From assembly GCA_017537495.1 (NCBI GenBank), contig JAFYKS010000172.1:1-5344 (forward strand): a stretch of DNA of 5,344 nt. The letters run 5' to 3'. The position numbers were made by a program, and so were the translations under genes. The stretch is from Bacillota bacterium (GTDB lineage: Bacteria; Bacillota; Clostridia; Peptostreptococcales; Anaerovoracaceae). Positions 1 through 5,344 of the stretch are shown in pieces; the stretch's first letter is position 1; each line of letters opens with the position of its first letter. A model generated the notes under the pieces. It made no database searches and was not told where the DNA came from. It worked only from the letters and a program-made list of their open reading frames with translations.

Positions 1-1077
1 ATCCTGGCTTCCGGTATGCGCCGGATCTGCGAGGACCGTGGTATTGAAATTACTGATGGAGCAGTGAAGCTGCTGGCAAACACTGCTGACGGTTCCGTCC
101 GTGACGGATTGTCCGTACTGGATCAGGTAATTTCTGCAGGGGATAAGTTTATCGACCGTGACAAGGTTCTGGAATACATCGGTACAGCAGGGGAAGACTT
201 CTTTATTGAGCTGACCGACCTGGTTGCAGTTCACAATGTGGCAGAGGCAATTGTCCTGCTGGATGAAGCACTGGCCGACGGTAAGGATGTAAAGCAGCTG
301 ATGAAGGACTGGACGGCACATTACCGCAGTCTGCTGATTACGAAATTCATCAAGAATCCGGAGGATATGCTGAACATGTCTGCGGAGAATATAGAGCGGA
401 TCCGGGAACAGAGCCACCAGATTTCTCTGGAGGAAATCAACAATGCCATCATCCGTCTGTCAAAGACCATCAACGATGCACGCTGGTCCACCCAGCCGCG
501 TATCCTGCTGGAACTGGCTATTGTAGCCATTGCAACAGACCTGATTGATGAAGGCAAGCTGGCTCCAAGAAAGGCACCGGCACCGCAGGTAACTTATGAA
601 GCTGCACCGTCAGCTCCTGCCGCACCGGCATTCACTGCTGCACCGCAGCAGCCTGTAACGCAGGCTACAGCACCGGTAACTGCAGCACCGCAGAGACCTG
701 CAGCCGCACAGAGTGCAGCACCTGTCAGAGACCAGGCACCGGTTATGAGCCGCAGTGAAATGGACAATCTGTGGCACCAGATTTTCGAAGAAGGGGAAGG
801 CAGCGCAAGCAGCTTCAACCTGATCCGAAGCGGTACCACCCTGGGCAACGTGGGAGAAACCCAGTTTACTGTGCTGGCCAAGACCGGTTTTGCTCAGAGA
901 TACGCAGAAAAAATGAAGCCGGAACTGGAACGGCTGATGGAACGTCACCTGGGACGCCATGTGAAAATGGTATGCCGTCAGGAGGCGGAAGAAGTGAGAA
1001 ACGGCGGAGATTCCGAGATGGAGGCCCTGGCGAAGATGGCCAGCGAAACTCTGGGAATCCACGTTGAAATAGAATAA
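1..1077 (+). CDS. dnaX: DNA polymerase III subunit gamma/tau, 3' part (5' end outside window)
   Basis: DnaX is the motor subunit of the clamp loader, which opens the beta sliding clamp and places it on primed DNA; the tau form also contacts the polymerase. The reading frame is open to the left edge, so the gene is truncated there and the ATG at 16 is internal. The visible 358 residues start near the end of the AAA+ module: [11 protein letters not shown] and then [12 protein letters not shown] (visible residues about 33-44), a DnaX hallmark in its sensor-2 region. The helical oligomerisation domain follows to about residue 185, then an Ala/Pro-rich linker (about 191-246), then a C-terminal domain opening with [11 protein letters not shown] that resembles the tau-specific end of Firmicute DnaX. 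The N-terminal Walker A and zinc-binding parts lie outside. I saw no obvious slippery heptamer for a gamma-producing frameshift: the A6 run at 907-912 is read GAA AAA ATG. The ybaB-recR context supports the call strongly. Confidence 0.96.
   Translation: MLASGMRRICEDRGIEITDGAVKLLANTADGSVRDGLSVLDQVISAGDKFIDRDKVLEYIGTAGEDFFIELTDLVAVHNVAEAIVLLDEALADGKDVKQLMKDWTAHYRSLLITKFIKNPEDMLNMSAENIERIREQSHQISLEEINNAIIRLSKTINDARWSTQPRILLELAIVAIATDLIDEGKLAPRKAPAPQVTYEAAPSAPAAPAFTAAPQQPVTQATAPVTAAPQRPAAAQSAAPVRDQAPVMSRSEMDNLWHQIFEEGEGSASSFNLIRSGTTLGNVGETQFTVLAKTGFAQRYAEKMKPELERLMERHLGRHVKMVCRQEAEEVRNGGDSEMEALAKMASETLGIHVEIE
574..741 (+). repeat. Low-complexity Ala/Pro-coding tract in dnaX
   Basis: In-frame GCACCG (Ala-Pro) hexamers occur eight times here, the first at 574 and the last ending at 741, interspersed with Gln, Thr and Val codons. 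The tract encodes the flexible linker between the oligomerisation and C-terminal domains of DnaX. Such linkers vary in length between relatives, and imperfect hexamer repeats are a plausible route for length change. I see no sign that it acts as a DNA element in its own right. Confidence 0.7.
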
Positions 1078-1124
1078 GAAAGTCGGCTTTGCCGATTAGA
1101 TTTTCAGCGGTAGACTTTCTTGTT
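1073..1124 (+). promoter_or_regulatory. Alternative stem-loops at the dnaX 3' end
   Basis: Two pairings compete for the same bases. A long-range stem joins 1073-1084 to 1113-1124 (core AAGAAAGTC with GACTTTCTT, 9 perfect pairs, extendable to 12 with one G-U). A local hairpin joins 1081-1087 to 1091-1097 (AGTCGGC / GCCGATT, TTT loop, one G-U). Both use 1081-1084, so they cannot form together. The local hairpin is followed by AGATTTTC, at best a weak U-tract. The long stem begins in the last two codons of dnaX. It could be an attenuator, an mRNA 3'-end processing or stability structure, or chance. The pairing is seen directly; the role is inferred. Confidence 0.4.
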
Positions 1125-1129
1125 ATTTC

Positions 1130-1152
1130 GGAAATATCAGAACGATATTTCC
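1130..1152. promoter_or_regulatory. Perfect 9-bp inverted repeat upstream of ybaB
   Basis: GGAAATATC and GATATTTCC are perfect inverted copies around the 5-base centre AGAAC. No T-run follows on either strand, so it does not look like a terminator. As DNA it has the form of a repressor or activator operator; as RNA it would be a 9-pair hairpin. Promoter-like sequence nearby is weak: TTGTTA at 1120-1125 is 18 bases from GATATT at 1144-1149, and CATAAT at 1155-1160 resembles a -10 box but has no good -35. An internal promoter for ybaB-recR controlled here is possible but unproven. Confidence 0.35.
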
Positions 1153-1160
1153 TACATAAT

Positions 1161-1185
1161 AAAAAAATGACCCCGCACAGCGGGG
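1161..1185 (-). terminator. Terminator-like hairpin facing the minus strand
   Basis: CCCCGC (1171-1176) and GCGGGG (1180-1185) form a perfect six-pair all-G/C stem with an ACA loop. On the plus strand it is preceded by a run of seven A (1161-1167), so on the minus strand the hairpin is followed by TCA and seven T, the shape of an intrinsic terminator for leftward transcription. The plus strand lacks a T-run after the hairpin. No minus-strand gene lies immediately upstream of it, since ybaB and recR are rightward. It may limit antisense transcripts, or serve as a 5' mRNA structure for ybaB. Confidence 0.45.
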
Positions 1186-1217
1186 CGGAAATAAGAGAAA
1201 AACGGAGGAAAAGAACA

Positions 1218-1577
1218 ATGGGAAAAGGAATGAGAGCAGGTAAGAAGCCTTCTATGGGCGGTGGCGGCGGCAGCATGCAGAAGCAGCTGCAGCAGATGCA
1301 GGCTATGCAGAGAAAGATGGAAATGCTGCAGGCTGAAATCGAAGAAAAGGAACTGACTACCACTGCAGGCGGCGGTGCAGTAACTGTAACCGTAAACGGC
1401 AAGAAGGAAGTTACCAAGCTGGAACTGAAGCCTGAAATCGTAGATCCGGATGATATCGAAATGCTGCAGGACCTGATTATGGTTGCTGTAAACGAAGGTA
1501 TCCGTCAGATCGAAGAACTGGCAAACAACGAAATGGGTAAGCTGACCGGCGGTCTGAACATCCCTGGTCTGCTGTAA
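1218..1577 (+). CDS. ybaB: YbaB/EbfC family nucleoid-associated protein
   Basis: This small DNA-binding protein forms dimers, binds DNA with little sequence preference and coats the nucleoid. The 119-residue product has a Gly-rich N-terminus (MGGGGGS at residues 13-19), a long Gln/Met-rich amphipathic helix (about 20-46) typical of the tweezer-like dimer, then the core [33 protein letters not shown] (in two parts, about 47-80), a second helix, and the common family ending [10 protein letters not shown] chose ATG 1218 because GGAGG at 1204-1208 lies 9 bases ahead and the N-terminus looks family-like. The same frame is open further upstream to 1089, but that stretch crosses the hairpin-rich gap and does not resemble the family. 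The gene lies between dnaX and recR, as in many bacteria, and is 24 bases from recR. The Gly-rich head is somewhat longer than in E. coli YbaB. Confidence 0.95.
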   Translation: MGKGMRAGKKPSMGGGGGSMQKQLQQMQAMQRKMEMLQAEIEEKELTTTAGGGAVTVTVNGKKEVTKLELKPEIVDPDDIEMLQDLIMVAVNEGIRQIEELANNEMGKLTGGLNIPGLL

Positions 1578-1601
1578 GCAACGGAACCGGAAGGAGTCCA
1601 T

Positions 1602-2201
1602 ATGAGACAATATCCGAAACCGCTGGAAATTCTGATTAACGAATTATCCAAACTTCCCGGCATCGGCGGCAAGACTGCACAGCGCCTGGCTTTCCACATC
1701 CTGTCTCTGGATGAAAAGGAAGTCCGTCAGCTGGCATCTTCTCTGACCAATGCCCGGGAACAGATGAAATACTGTTCTGTCTGCGGCAATCTGACAGACA
1801 CCGATCCATGCAGAATCTGCAGCGACCCTTCACGGCGTCAGGATGTAATCTGCGTGGTGGAAAGCCCACGTGATGTAATGGCCATGGAAAGAATCCGTGA
1901 ATTCAACGGTCTGTACCATGTGCTTCACGGCGTAATTTCCCCGATGGAAGGAATCGGTCCGGAGGATATTAACCTGAAATCCCTGATTGCACGGCTTCAG
2001 GCAAGCGATGTGAAAGAATTGATTGTGGCTACAAACCCGAATATCGAAGGGGAAGCCACAGCCATGTATATCGCCCGCCTGATTAAACCGGCAGGAATTC
2101 AGGTGAGCCGTATTGCCCACGGTATTCCTGTGGGAGGCGATCTGGAATACGCAGACGAAGTCACACTGCTGAAGTCCCTGGAAGGACGCCGGCAGCTGTA
2201 A
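1602..2201 (+). CDS. recR: Recombination mediator protein RecR
   Basis: RecR works with RecO (and RecF) to load RecA on SSB-coated single-stranded DNA at gaps and stalled forks, and forms a ring-shaped tetramer around DNA. The 199 residues match the family length and contain every expected part: a helix-hairpin-helix ([17 protein letters not shown], about 18-34), a four-cysteine zinc finger (C58, C61, C70, C73), a Toprim domain beginning [15 protein letters not shown] (catalytic-type Glu at 87) and continuing through [13 protein letters not shown] (about 144-156), and the conserved C-terminal [16 protein letters not shown] (174-189). AAGGAG at 1591-1596, 5 bases before ATG, supports the start. 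It follows ybaB by 24 bases and is presumably co-transcribed. Its 3' end converges on the DUF2508 gene with an 11-base gap and no strong forward terminator. Nothing looks damaged. Confidence 0.98.
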   Translation: MRQYPKPLEILINELSKLPGIGGKTAQRLAFHILSLDEKEVRQLASSLTNAREQMKYCSVCGNLTDTDPCRICSDPSRRQDVICVVESPRDVMAMERIREFNGLYHVLHGVISPMEGIGPEDINLKSLIARLQASDVKELIVATNPNIEGEATAMYIARLIKPAGIQVSRIAHGIPVGGDLEYADEVTLLKSLEGRRQL

Positions 2202-2212
2202 AAAAGGGGAGG

Positions 2213-2422
2213 CTAAAGGGAAAGATCCTTTTCTTTGGCCAGTTTTATGAGATAGGAATATTTGGTGCGGATGGCCAGTAAATTATAGGAAGCATAATCG
2301 ATGGCATCGTCATCTGTAAGCTGATTAAACAGGTCCGCTGCTTCATGAAGTTCTCTGTTTGCAGACTGAATGGACTGAAGGAGAAAATCATACTCGGAGC
2401 CGGAGGCTTTGGTAAGTTTCAT
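2213..2422 (-). CDS. DUF2508 (YaaL-like) small protein, reversed orientation
   Basis: The product is a 69-residue, highly charged, all-helical-looking protein. It has an N-terminal helix with EYDFLLQSIQSANRELHEA (10-28) and the pattern FNQLTDDDAIDYASYNLLA (32-50), then RTKYSYLIKLAKEK (52-65). This arrangement (a D-x-x-DYA-x-Y segment followed by a K/R-Y-x-YL-x-K-A-K/R helix) fits DUF2508, the family of B. subtilis YaaL, whose function is unknown. Position between recR and bofA supports the assignment. GTG at 2431 could extend it by three residues, but ATG at 2422 is preferred because AAAGGTG lies 5-6 bases ahead of it and overlaps that GTG. Unusually, it is on the minus strand, whereas yaaL in B. 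subtilis is co-directional with recR and bofA. It converges on recR and diverges from bofA. Confidence 0.82.
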   Translation of the reverse strand: MKLTKASGSEYDFLLQSIQSANRELHEAADLFNQLTDDDAIDYASYNLLAIRTKYSYLIKLAKEKDLSL

Positions 2423-2501
2423 ATTTATCACACCTTTCGCAAACTGTTTAACCTATTTTATTCCAAAATGCAAAATTTTATACAACACAGAGGGGGATAT
2501 T
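2423..2501. promoter_or_regulatory. AT-rich divergent gap between DUF2508 gene and bofA
   Basis: This 79-base gap must hold whatever leftward promoter drives the DUF2508 gene. On the minus strand TTGTAT (2485-2480) and TAAAAT (2460-2455, five of six matches to the -10 consensus) are 19 bases apart, slightly too far for an ideal promoter, and would leave a short leader with the ribosome binding site. On the plus strand TATACA at 2479-2484 is the best -10 candidate but has no good -35. bofA may therefore depend on read-through from recR. The presence of a leftward promoter is inferred from gene orientation; the exact boxes are weak. Confidence 0.35.
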
Positions 2502-2771
2502 ATGTTTGGACTGCAGGCAAGCGTCTTTCTGACTTATGCAGGTGCAATTCTGCTGGTCTTTCTGCTGGGCAAAATCTTTTTGTGGCCTCTGAAGCTGGTT
2601 CTCAAGCTGGTGGTAAGCAGTATCATCGGCGGAGCCCTGATTCTGCTGATTAATCTGGCAGCCGGATTTTTCGGACTGCTGCTGATTCCGCTGAATCTGC
2701 TGACGGCCCTGGTAGTAGGGGTTCTGGGAATTCCGGGAGTTCTGCTGCTGCTGATTCTGTTCCTGCTGTAG
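2502..2771 (+). CDS. bofA: BofA family (pro-sigma-K processing inhibitor) membrane protein
   Basis: In B. subtilis BofA sits in the mother-cell membrane of the forespore and, with SpoIVFA, holds the intramembrane protease SpoIVFB inactive until the sigma-K checkpoint. The 89-residue product is almost entirely hydrophobic, with a membrane segment at about 8-28, another at about 36-61, and the family's re-entrant-like tail IPLNLLTALVVGVLGIPGV (62-80). Conserved-looking features are N51, N65, T68 and GIPG (76-79). ATG 2502 is chosen because AGAGGGGG lies about 6 bases ahead; an in-frame upstream ATG at 2409 would overlap the opposite-strand gene and lacks family resemblance. The ybaK-like gene begins 25 bases downstream. 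BofA homologues also occur in Firmicutes not known to sporulate, so the gene alone does not show that this organism makes spores. Confidence 0.9.
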   Translation: MFGLQASVFLTYAGAILLVFLLGKIFLWPLKLVLKLVVSSIIGGALILLINLAAGFFGLLLIPLNLLTALVVGVLGIPGVLLLLILFLL

Positions 2772-2796
2772 ATAAAGCGTATTCGAGGTAATTGGT

Positions 2797-3297
2797 ATGG
2801 CAATTGATAAAGTAAAAGCTTATTTCAGACAGTTTGATATGGAAGATAAGGTTCCGGAATTCGAAGTTTCCAGTGCCACTGTAGAACTGGCAGCTCTGGC
2901 TGTCGGTGTGGAAGGAGCACGAATCTGCAAGACTCTGTCTTTCCACGATCATGAGGACGGCTGCATTCTGATTCAGACTGCTGGCGACACCAAAATCGAT
3001 AACAAGAAGTTCAAAGCAACTTTTGGACAGAAGGCAAAGATGCTGACTGCAGAAGAAGTGGTGGAATTTACCGGACATGCCATCGGCGGTGTATGTGCAT
3101 TCGCCATCGAAAATCCGAAGGTGCGTGTATTCTGCGACGAATCTATGAAGCGGTTTGAAACCATCTTCCCGGCATGCGGAAGCAGCAACAGTGCCATTGA
3201 ACTGACCTGTGATGAGCTGTTCCATTATTCCAGAGCAGAAAGCTGGGTTGACGTATGTAAGATTCCGGAACCGGTGGGAGCTGAGGAGGAAAAATAA
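2797..3297 (+). CDS. YbaK/EbsC family protein, probable aminoacyl-tRNA deacylase
   Basis: The family hydrolyses mischarged tRNAs in trans, classically Cys-tRNA(Pro) or Ala-tRNA(Pro), in the cytoplasm. The 166 residues form one YbaK fold. A variable N-terminal helix leads to ELAALAVGVEGARICKTLSF with the lysine expected in the substrate pocket at K45; then LIQTAGDTKIDNKKFKATFG (58-77), MLTAEEVVEFTGHAIGGVC (82-100) with the GHxxGGV element, and GSSNSAIELT (128-137). These blocks match the clostridial-type YbaK/EbsC branch, whose exact tRNA substrate I cannot tell. GAGGT at 2785-2789 is 7 bases before ATG. The stop TAA directly abuts the yitT start, and GAGGAGGA inside its last codons serves as the yitT ribosome binding site, so the two are probably translationally coupled. 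The 25-base gap from bofA suggests a shared transcript. Confidence 0.9.
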   Translation: MAIDKVKAYFRQFDMEDKVPEFEVSSATVELAALAVGVEGARICKTLSFHDHEDGCILIQTAGDTKIDNKKFKATFGQKAKMLTAEEVVEFTGHAIGGVCAFAIENPKVRVFCDESMKRFETIFPACGSSNSAIELTCDELFHYSRAESWVDVCKIPEPVGAEEEK

Positions 3298-4164
3298 ATG
3301 ACAGAGAAGGTTACGCTGAAATCAGAAATGAAGAGTTTGATCATGCTGACCCTGGGCGCTGTAGTTTTTGCATTTAATATGCAGAGCTTCATCAATACAG
3401 GAGGGCTGTTTCCTGGAGGATTTGCGGGGATTACACTGCTGATTACCCGTTCTGCCAGTGAGTTTTTTGGCGTTGCACTTCCATATTCTCTGGTGTATCT
3501 GCCATTGAACCTGATTCCCGCTCTGGTAGCATTTAAATTTATCGGCAAATGGTTTACACTCATGTCTTTCTACATGGTAGCACTGTCGTCCTTCCTGACG
3601 GACCTGCTGCCGGAAATGCCGATAACCTCAGATCCGATGCTGATCAGCGTTTTTGGCGGGATACTCACTGGTGTTTCTGTGAGTCTGTGTCTTCTGTCCG
3701 GAGCCAGTGCAGGAGGAACGGACTTCATTTCCATCTATTTCTCTGAAAAGAAGGGAATCGATACCTGGAACTATGTGTTCATGGCAAACGTATGCATTCT
3801 GACTCTGGCAGGCATTCTGTTCGGGTTTGAAGCCGCCATGTACTCCATCATCTATCAGTTCTGTTCTACGCAGGTTATTCAGACGCTCTATAAGCGTTAT
3901 CAAAAGGACACCCTGCTGATTATCACTTCTCAGCCACAGGAAGTGTATCAGCTCATCCGCCGTCTGACCAACCATGACGCGACCATGATCCGTGGTGTGG
4001 GTATGTATGAGGGCGTGGAACGGAATATTCTTTATTCCGTAGTCGGCCGTGGCCAGGTAGATAAGGTGATTCAGGAAATCCATCTGATTGACCAGACTGC
4101 ATTTATCAATGTAATTCAGACAGAACAGATTACCGGTCGGTTTTATAAGCCGCCGACACGGTAA
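3298..4164 (+). CDS. YitT family membrane protein (DUF161/DUF2179)
   Basis: YitT-family proteins are integral membrane proteins of unclear function, common in several copies in Firmicutes. The 288 residues show five or six membrane segments between about 14 and 195. The family element GGLFPGGFAGITLL follows the first segment (35-48), and a matching element GASAGGTDFISIYFSEKKG (135-153) marks the second half, the internal duplication typical of the family. A soluble C-terminal DUF2179 domain (about 204-282) contains ATMIRGVGMYEGVERNILYSVV and ends AFINVIQTEQITGRFY; this ferredoxin-like domain is thought to be a sensor or ligand-binding part. The start follows the ybaK-like gene with no gap and has GAGGAGGA (3282-3289) ahead. 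A strong terminator follows 19 bases after the stop. The family is clear; the substrate is not. Confidence 0.93.
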   Translation: MTEKVTLKSEMKSLIMLTLGAVVFAFNMQSFINTGGLFPGGFAGITLLITRSASEFFGVALPYSLVYLPLNLIPALVAFKFIGKWFTLMSFYMVALSSFLTDLLPEMPITSDPMLISVFGGILTGVSVSLCLLSGASAGGTDFISIYFSEKKGIDTWNYVFMANVCILTLAGILFGFEAAMYSIIYQFCSTQVIQTLYKRYQKDTLLIITSQPQEVYQLIRRLTNHDATMIRGVGMYEGVERNILYSVVGRGQVDKVIQEIHLIDQTAFINVIQTEQITGRFYKPPTR

Positions 4165-4183
4165 CAGCTGTGTAAAAAAAGAA

Positions 4184-4230
4184 AACCCCGGCGTTTCATA
4201 TGCTGAACGCCGGGGTTATTTTCGTTTTTT
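4184..4230. terminator. Bidirectional intrinsic terminator between yitT and NRAMP gene
   Basis: AACCCCGGCGTT (4184-4195) pairs perfectly over 12 bases with AACGCCGGGGTT (4206-4217), with a loop of about 10 bases. Rightward it is followed by a T-rich stretch ending in six T (4225-4230). Leftward it is followed by TTTTC and seven T (complement of 4174-4185). It therefore can end both the yitT transcript and the convergent NRAMP-family transcript, whose stops lie 19 and 21 bases from the stem. Confidence 0.93.
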
Positions 4231-4238
4231 GACGGTGA

Positions 4239-5344
4239 TTAGAGACCGAGCAGCGCGCCGATACCCTTGATGCCGAAGAAGAGGGTCATAACAGCGATGA
4301 TACAGCCTGCGATAGTGAGGAAGCGGCTGTGTTTGTAGTCTCCTACAATGCTCTTCTTGTGACCTGCAATCAGGATGACAGACAGGCTGACAGGAAGAAT
4401 CAGACCGTTAACAGCGCCAGCCAGAACCAGCAGTTTTGCAGCGCCGCCGAAGATTGCCATGATGCAGGTAGAAACTGCGATGAAGCCTACGATAACCTTC
4501 TTCTGGTTCTTTTCGATGGCAGGATGCAGTGTCTTCAGGAAGGACACGGAGGTGTAAGCCGCACCCACTACAGAGGACATGCTGGCACAGAGAAGGATCA
4601 CCGCAAAGAGCTTGTATCCCAGGTTGCCCAGTGCCTGCAGGAATACTTCCGCAGCAGGGTTTGAGGATGCGATAACAGCTTCCGCCACGGCACTGCCGCC
4701 AACGGAGCAGACACCGTAAGTGGCCAGGAACATGAGCAGTCTTACAGTGCCGGAAACACCGGTACCCATGAGAACACCTTTGCGGATGTCATTCAGGTTT
4801 TCGCGTCCGCAGATTCCCGCATCCAGCAGTCTGTGTGCACCGGAATAGGAAATGTATCCGCCGCAGGAACCTCCCAGAATGGTAATCATCGGTGTAAACA
4901 GCTTGGCAGGATCTTCGATATCCAGCAGTCCGCCGGCAATTTCACCAACCGGTGGCTTGGTGGAGAAGGCCACGAAGAGTGCTACCAGGATGATGACCGC
5001 ACCTAGCGCCTTTGCCAGAATATCCATTCCGGCAGAAGCATTTTTAGAAATAAAGATGCAGATAGCCAGTGCACCGCCCAGGAGACAGCCAACGGTAACC
5101 GGAATACCCAGCAGAGCTTCCAGTGCCAGGGACACACCGCCCACGTTGCCCACGTTGAACACAAGGCCGCCGAAAGCAACCAGGCAGGCAATGACGATAC
5201 CAAGGCCGGGCAGAACTTCATTAGCCAAATCCTGTGCCCGTTTGCCGGATACGCCTACGATGCTCCATACATTCATCTGCGTAATAATGTCCATGCAGAT
5301 TACCAGCGCAATGACGATGGCAAGCTGATTCATATAAGTAGCAG
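4239..5344 (-). CDS. NRAMP-family transporter, 5' end outside window
   Basis: NRAMP proteins are LeuT-fold, proton-coupled divalent metal transporters of the cytoplasmic membrane. The frame is open to the right edge (codons for Ala-Thr-Tyr precede the ATG at 5333), so that ATG is probably internal; with about 367 residues visible, TM1 and its metal-binding motif are missing. Counting from that Met, TM2 ends in MDIITQMNVWSIVGVSGK (14-31), TM3 includes FNVGNVGGVSLALEALLGIP (59-78, in NRAMP style), and around ten hydrophobic segments run to the C-terminus. The TM6 region reads ILGGSCGGYISYSGAHRLLDAG (in two parts, 152-173), with no MPH where metal-transporting NRAMPs have the methionine ligand. 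It thus belongs to a divergent branch that to my recollection includes B. subtilis YcsG, which sits among 5-oxoprolinase genes. The substrate is uncertain. The gene ends at the shared terminator and is transcribed independently of the genes to its left. Confidence 0.82.
   Translation of the reverse strand, partial: ATYMNQLAIVIALVICMDIITQMNVWSIVGVSGKRAQDLANEVLPGLGIVIACLVAFGGLVFNVGNVGGVSLALEALLGIPVTVGCLLGGALAICIFISKNASAGMDILAKALGAVIILVALFVAFSTKPPVGEIAGGLLDIEDPAKLFTPMITILGGSCGGYISYSGAHRLLDAGICGRENLNDIRKGVLMGTGVSGTVRLLMFLATYGVCSVGGSAVAEAVIASSNPAAEVFLQALGNLGYKLFAVILLCASMSSVVGAAYTSVSFLKTLHPAIEKNQKKVIVGFIAVSTCIMAIFGGAAKLLVLAGAVNGLILPVSLSVILIAGHKKSIVGDYKHSRFLTIAGCIIAVMTLFFGIKGIGALLGL

Noticed and set aside
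900..920. Programmed frameshift site in dnaX at the A6 run
   Set aside because: The zero-frame codons GAA AAA ATG do not make a proper slippery heptamer, and the run lies late in the C-terminal domain.
610..1062. Minus-strand frames opposite the end of dnaX
   Set aside because: Cys/His/Ser-rich shadow translations of the Ala/Pro and C-terminal coding region, with no plausible start signal.
1089..1217. N-terminal extension of YbaB to an ATG-like start at 1089
   Set aside because: It crosses the inverted repeats, does not look like YbaB, and the start at 1218 has a good ribosome binding site.
1078..1217. Small SRP RNA (scr/ffs) between dnaX and ybaB
   Set aside because: SRP RNA genes often sit near dnaX and this gap is structured, but the conserved GGAAGCAGC-like apical region is absent.
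2345..2653. Plus-strand frame of 102 residues across the DUF2508-bofA gap
   Set aside because: It overlaps both genes in other frames and has no recognisable domain; bofA in its own frame is convincing.
4852..5328. Long plus-strand open frame antisense to the NRAMP gene
   Set aside because: The translation is a Pro/Ser/Thr/Arg-rich shadow of a membrane protein, lacks a family resemblance and a ribosome binding site, and the minus-strand frame is a clear transporter.

Overview
The window looks like core chromosome of a Firmicute. It carries the widely conserved block dnaX (3' part), ybaB/ebfC, recR, a DUF2508 (YaaL-like) gene and bofA. A YbaK/EbsC-type tRNA-editing gene, a yitT-family membrane gene and, on the opposite strand, the 3' part of an NRAMP-family transporter gene follow. 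The recR-DUF2508-bofA neighbourhood is the Bacillus/Clostridium arrangement. The fairly balanced base composition and CTG-rich leucine usage would fit a Negativicutes-type anaerobe (for example the Acidaminococcus group) or a clostridial relative. This genus-level guess is low confidence and rests on overall impression only.

Layout. Bases 1-1077 are the end of the clamp-loader gene dnaX: the end of the ATPase module, the oligomerisation domain, an Ala/Pro linker and a C-terminal domain. Bases 1078-1217 form a 140-base gap that is unusually rich in inverted repeats. ybaB (1218-1577) and recR (1602-2201) follow with strong ribosome binding sites and a 24-base gap, so they are very probably one transcript. 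A 69-residue DUF2508 gene (2213-2422) then lies on the minus strand, ending 11 bases from the end of recR. An AT-rich 79-base gap separates it from the divergent bofA (2502-2771). The ybaK-like gene (2797-3297) and yitT (3298-4164) continue on the plus strand, the last two touching (TAA directly followed by ATG). A strong bidirectional terminator (4184-4230) separates yitT from the convergent NRAMP-family gene, whose 5' end runs off the right edge.

How the genes relate. dnaX, ybaB and recR are a replication/recombination/nucleoid module. BofA is known from control of sigma-K activation in sporulation but occurs widely. The ybaK-yitT pair is probably co-expressed by position only. The NRAMP-family gene is a separate transcription unit.

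I see no CRISPR array, insertion sequence, tRNA, rRNA or phage gene, and no convincing new multi-gene system. The points most worth a second look are the reversed DUF2508 gene inside a normally co-directional block, the structured dnaX-ybaB gap with alternative hairpins and a minus-facing terminator-like element, and the non-canonical TM6 motif of the NRAMP-family protein. No stretch over 300 bases lacks a gene.
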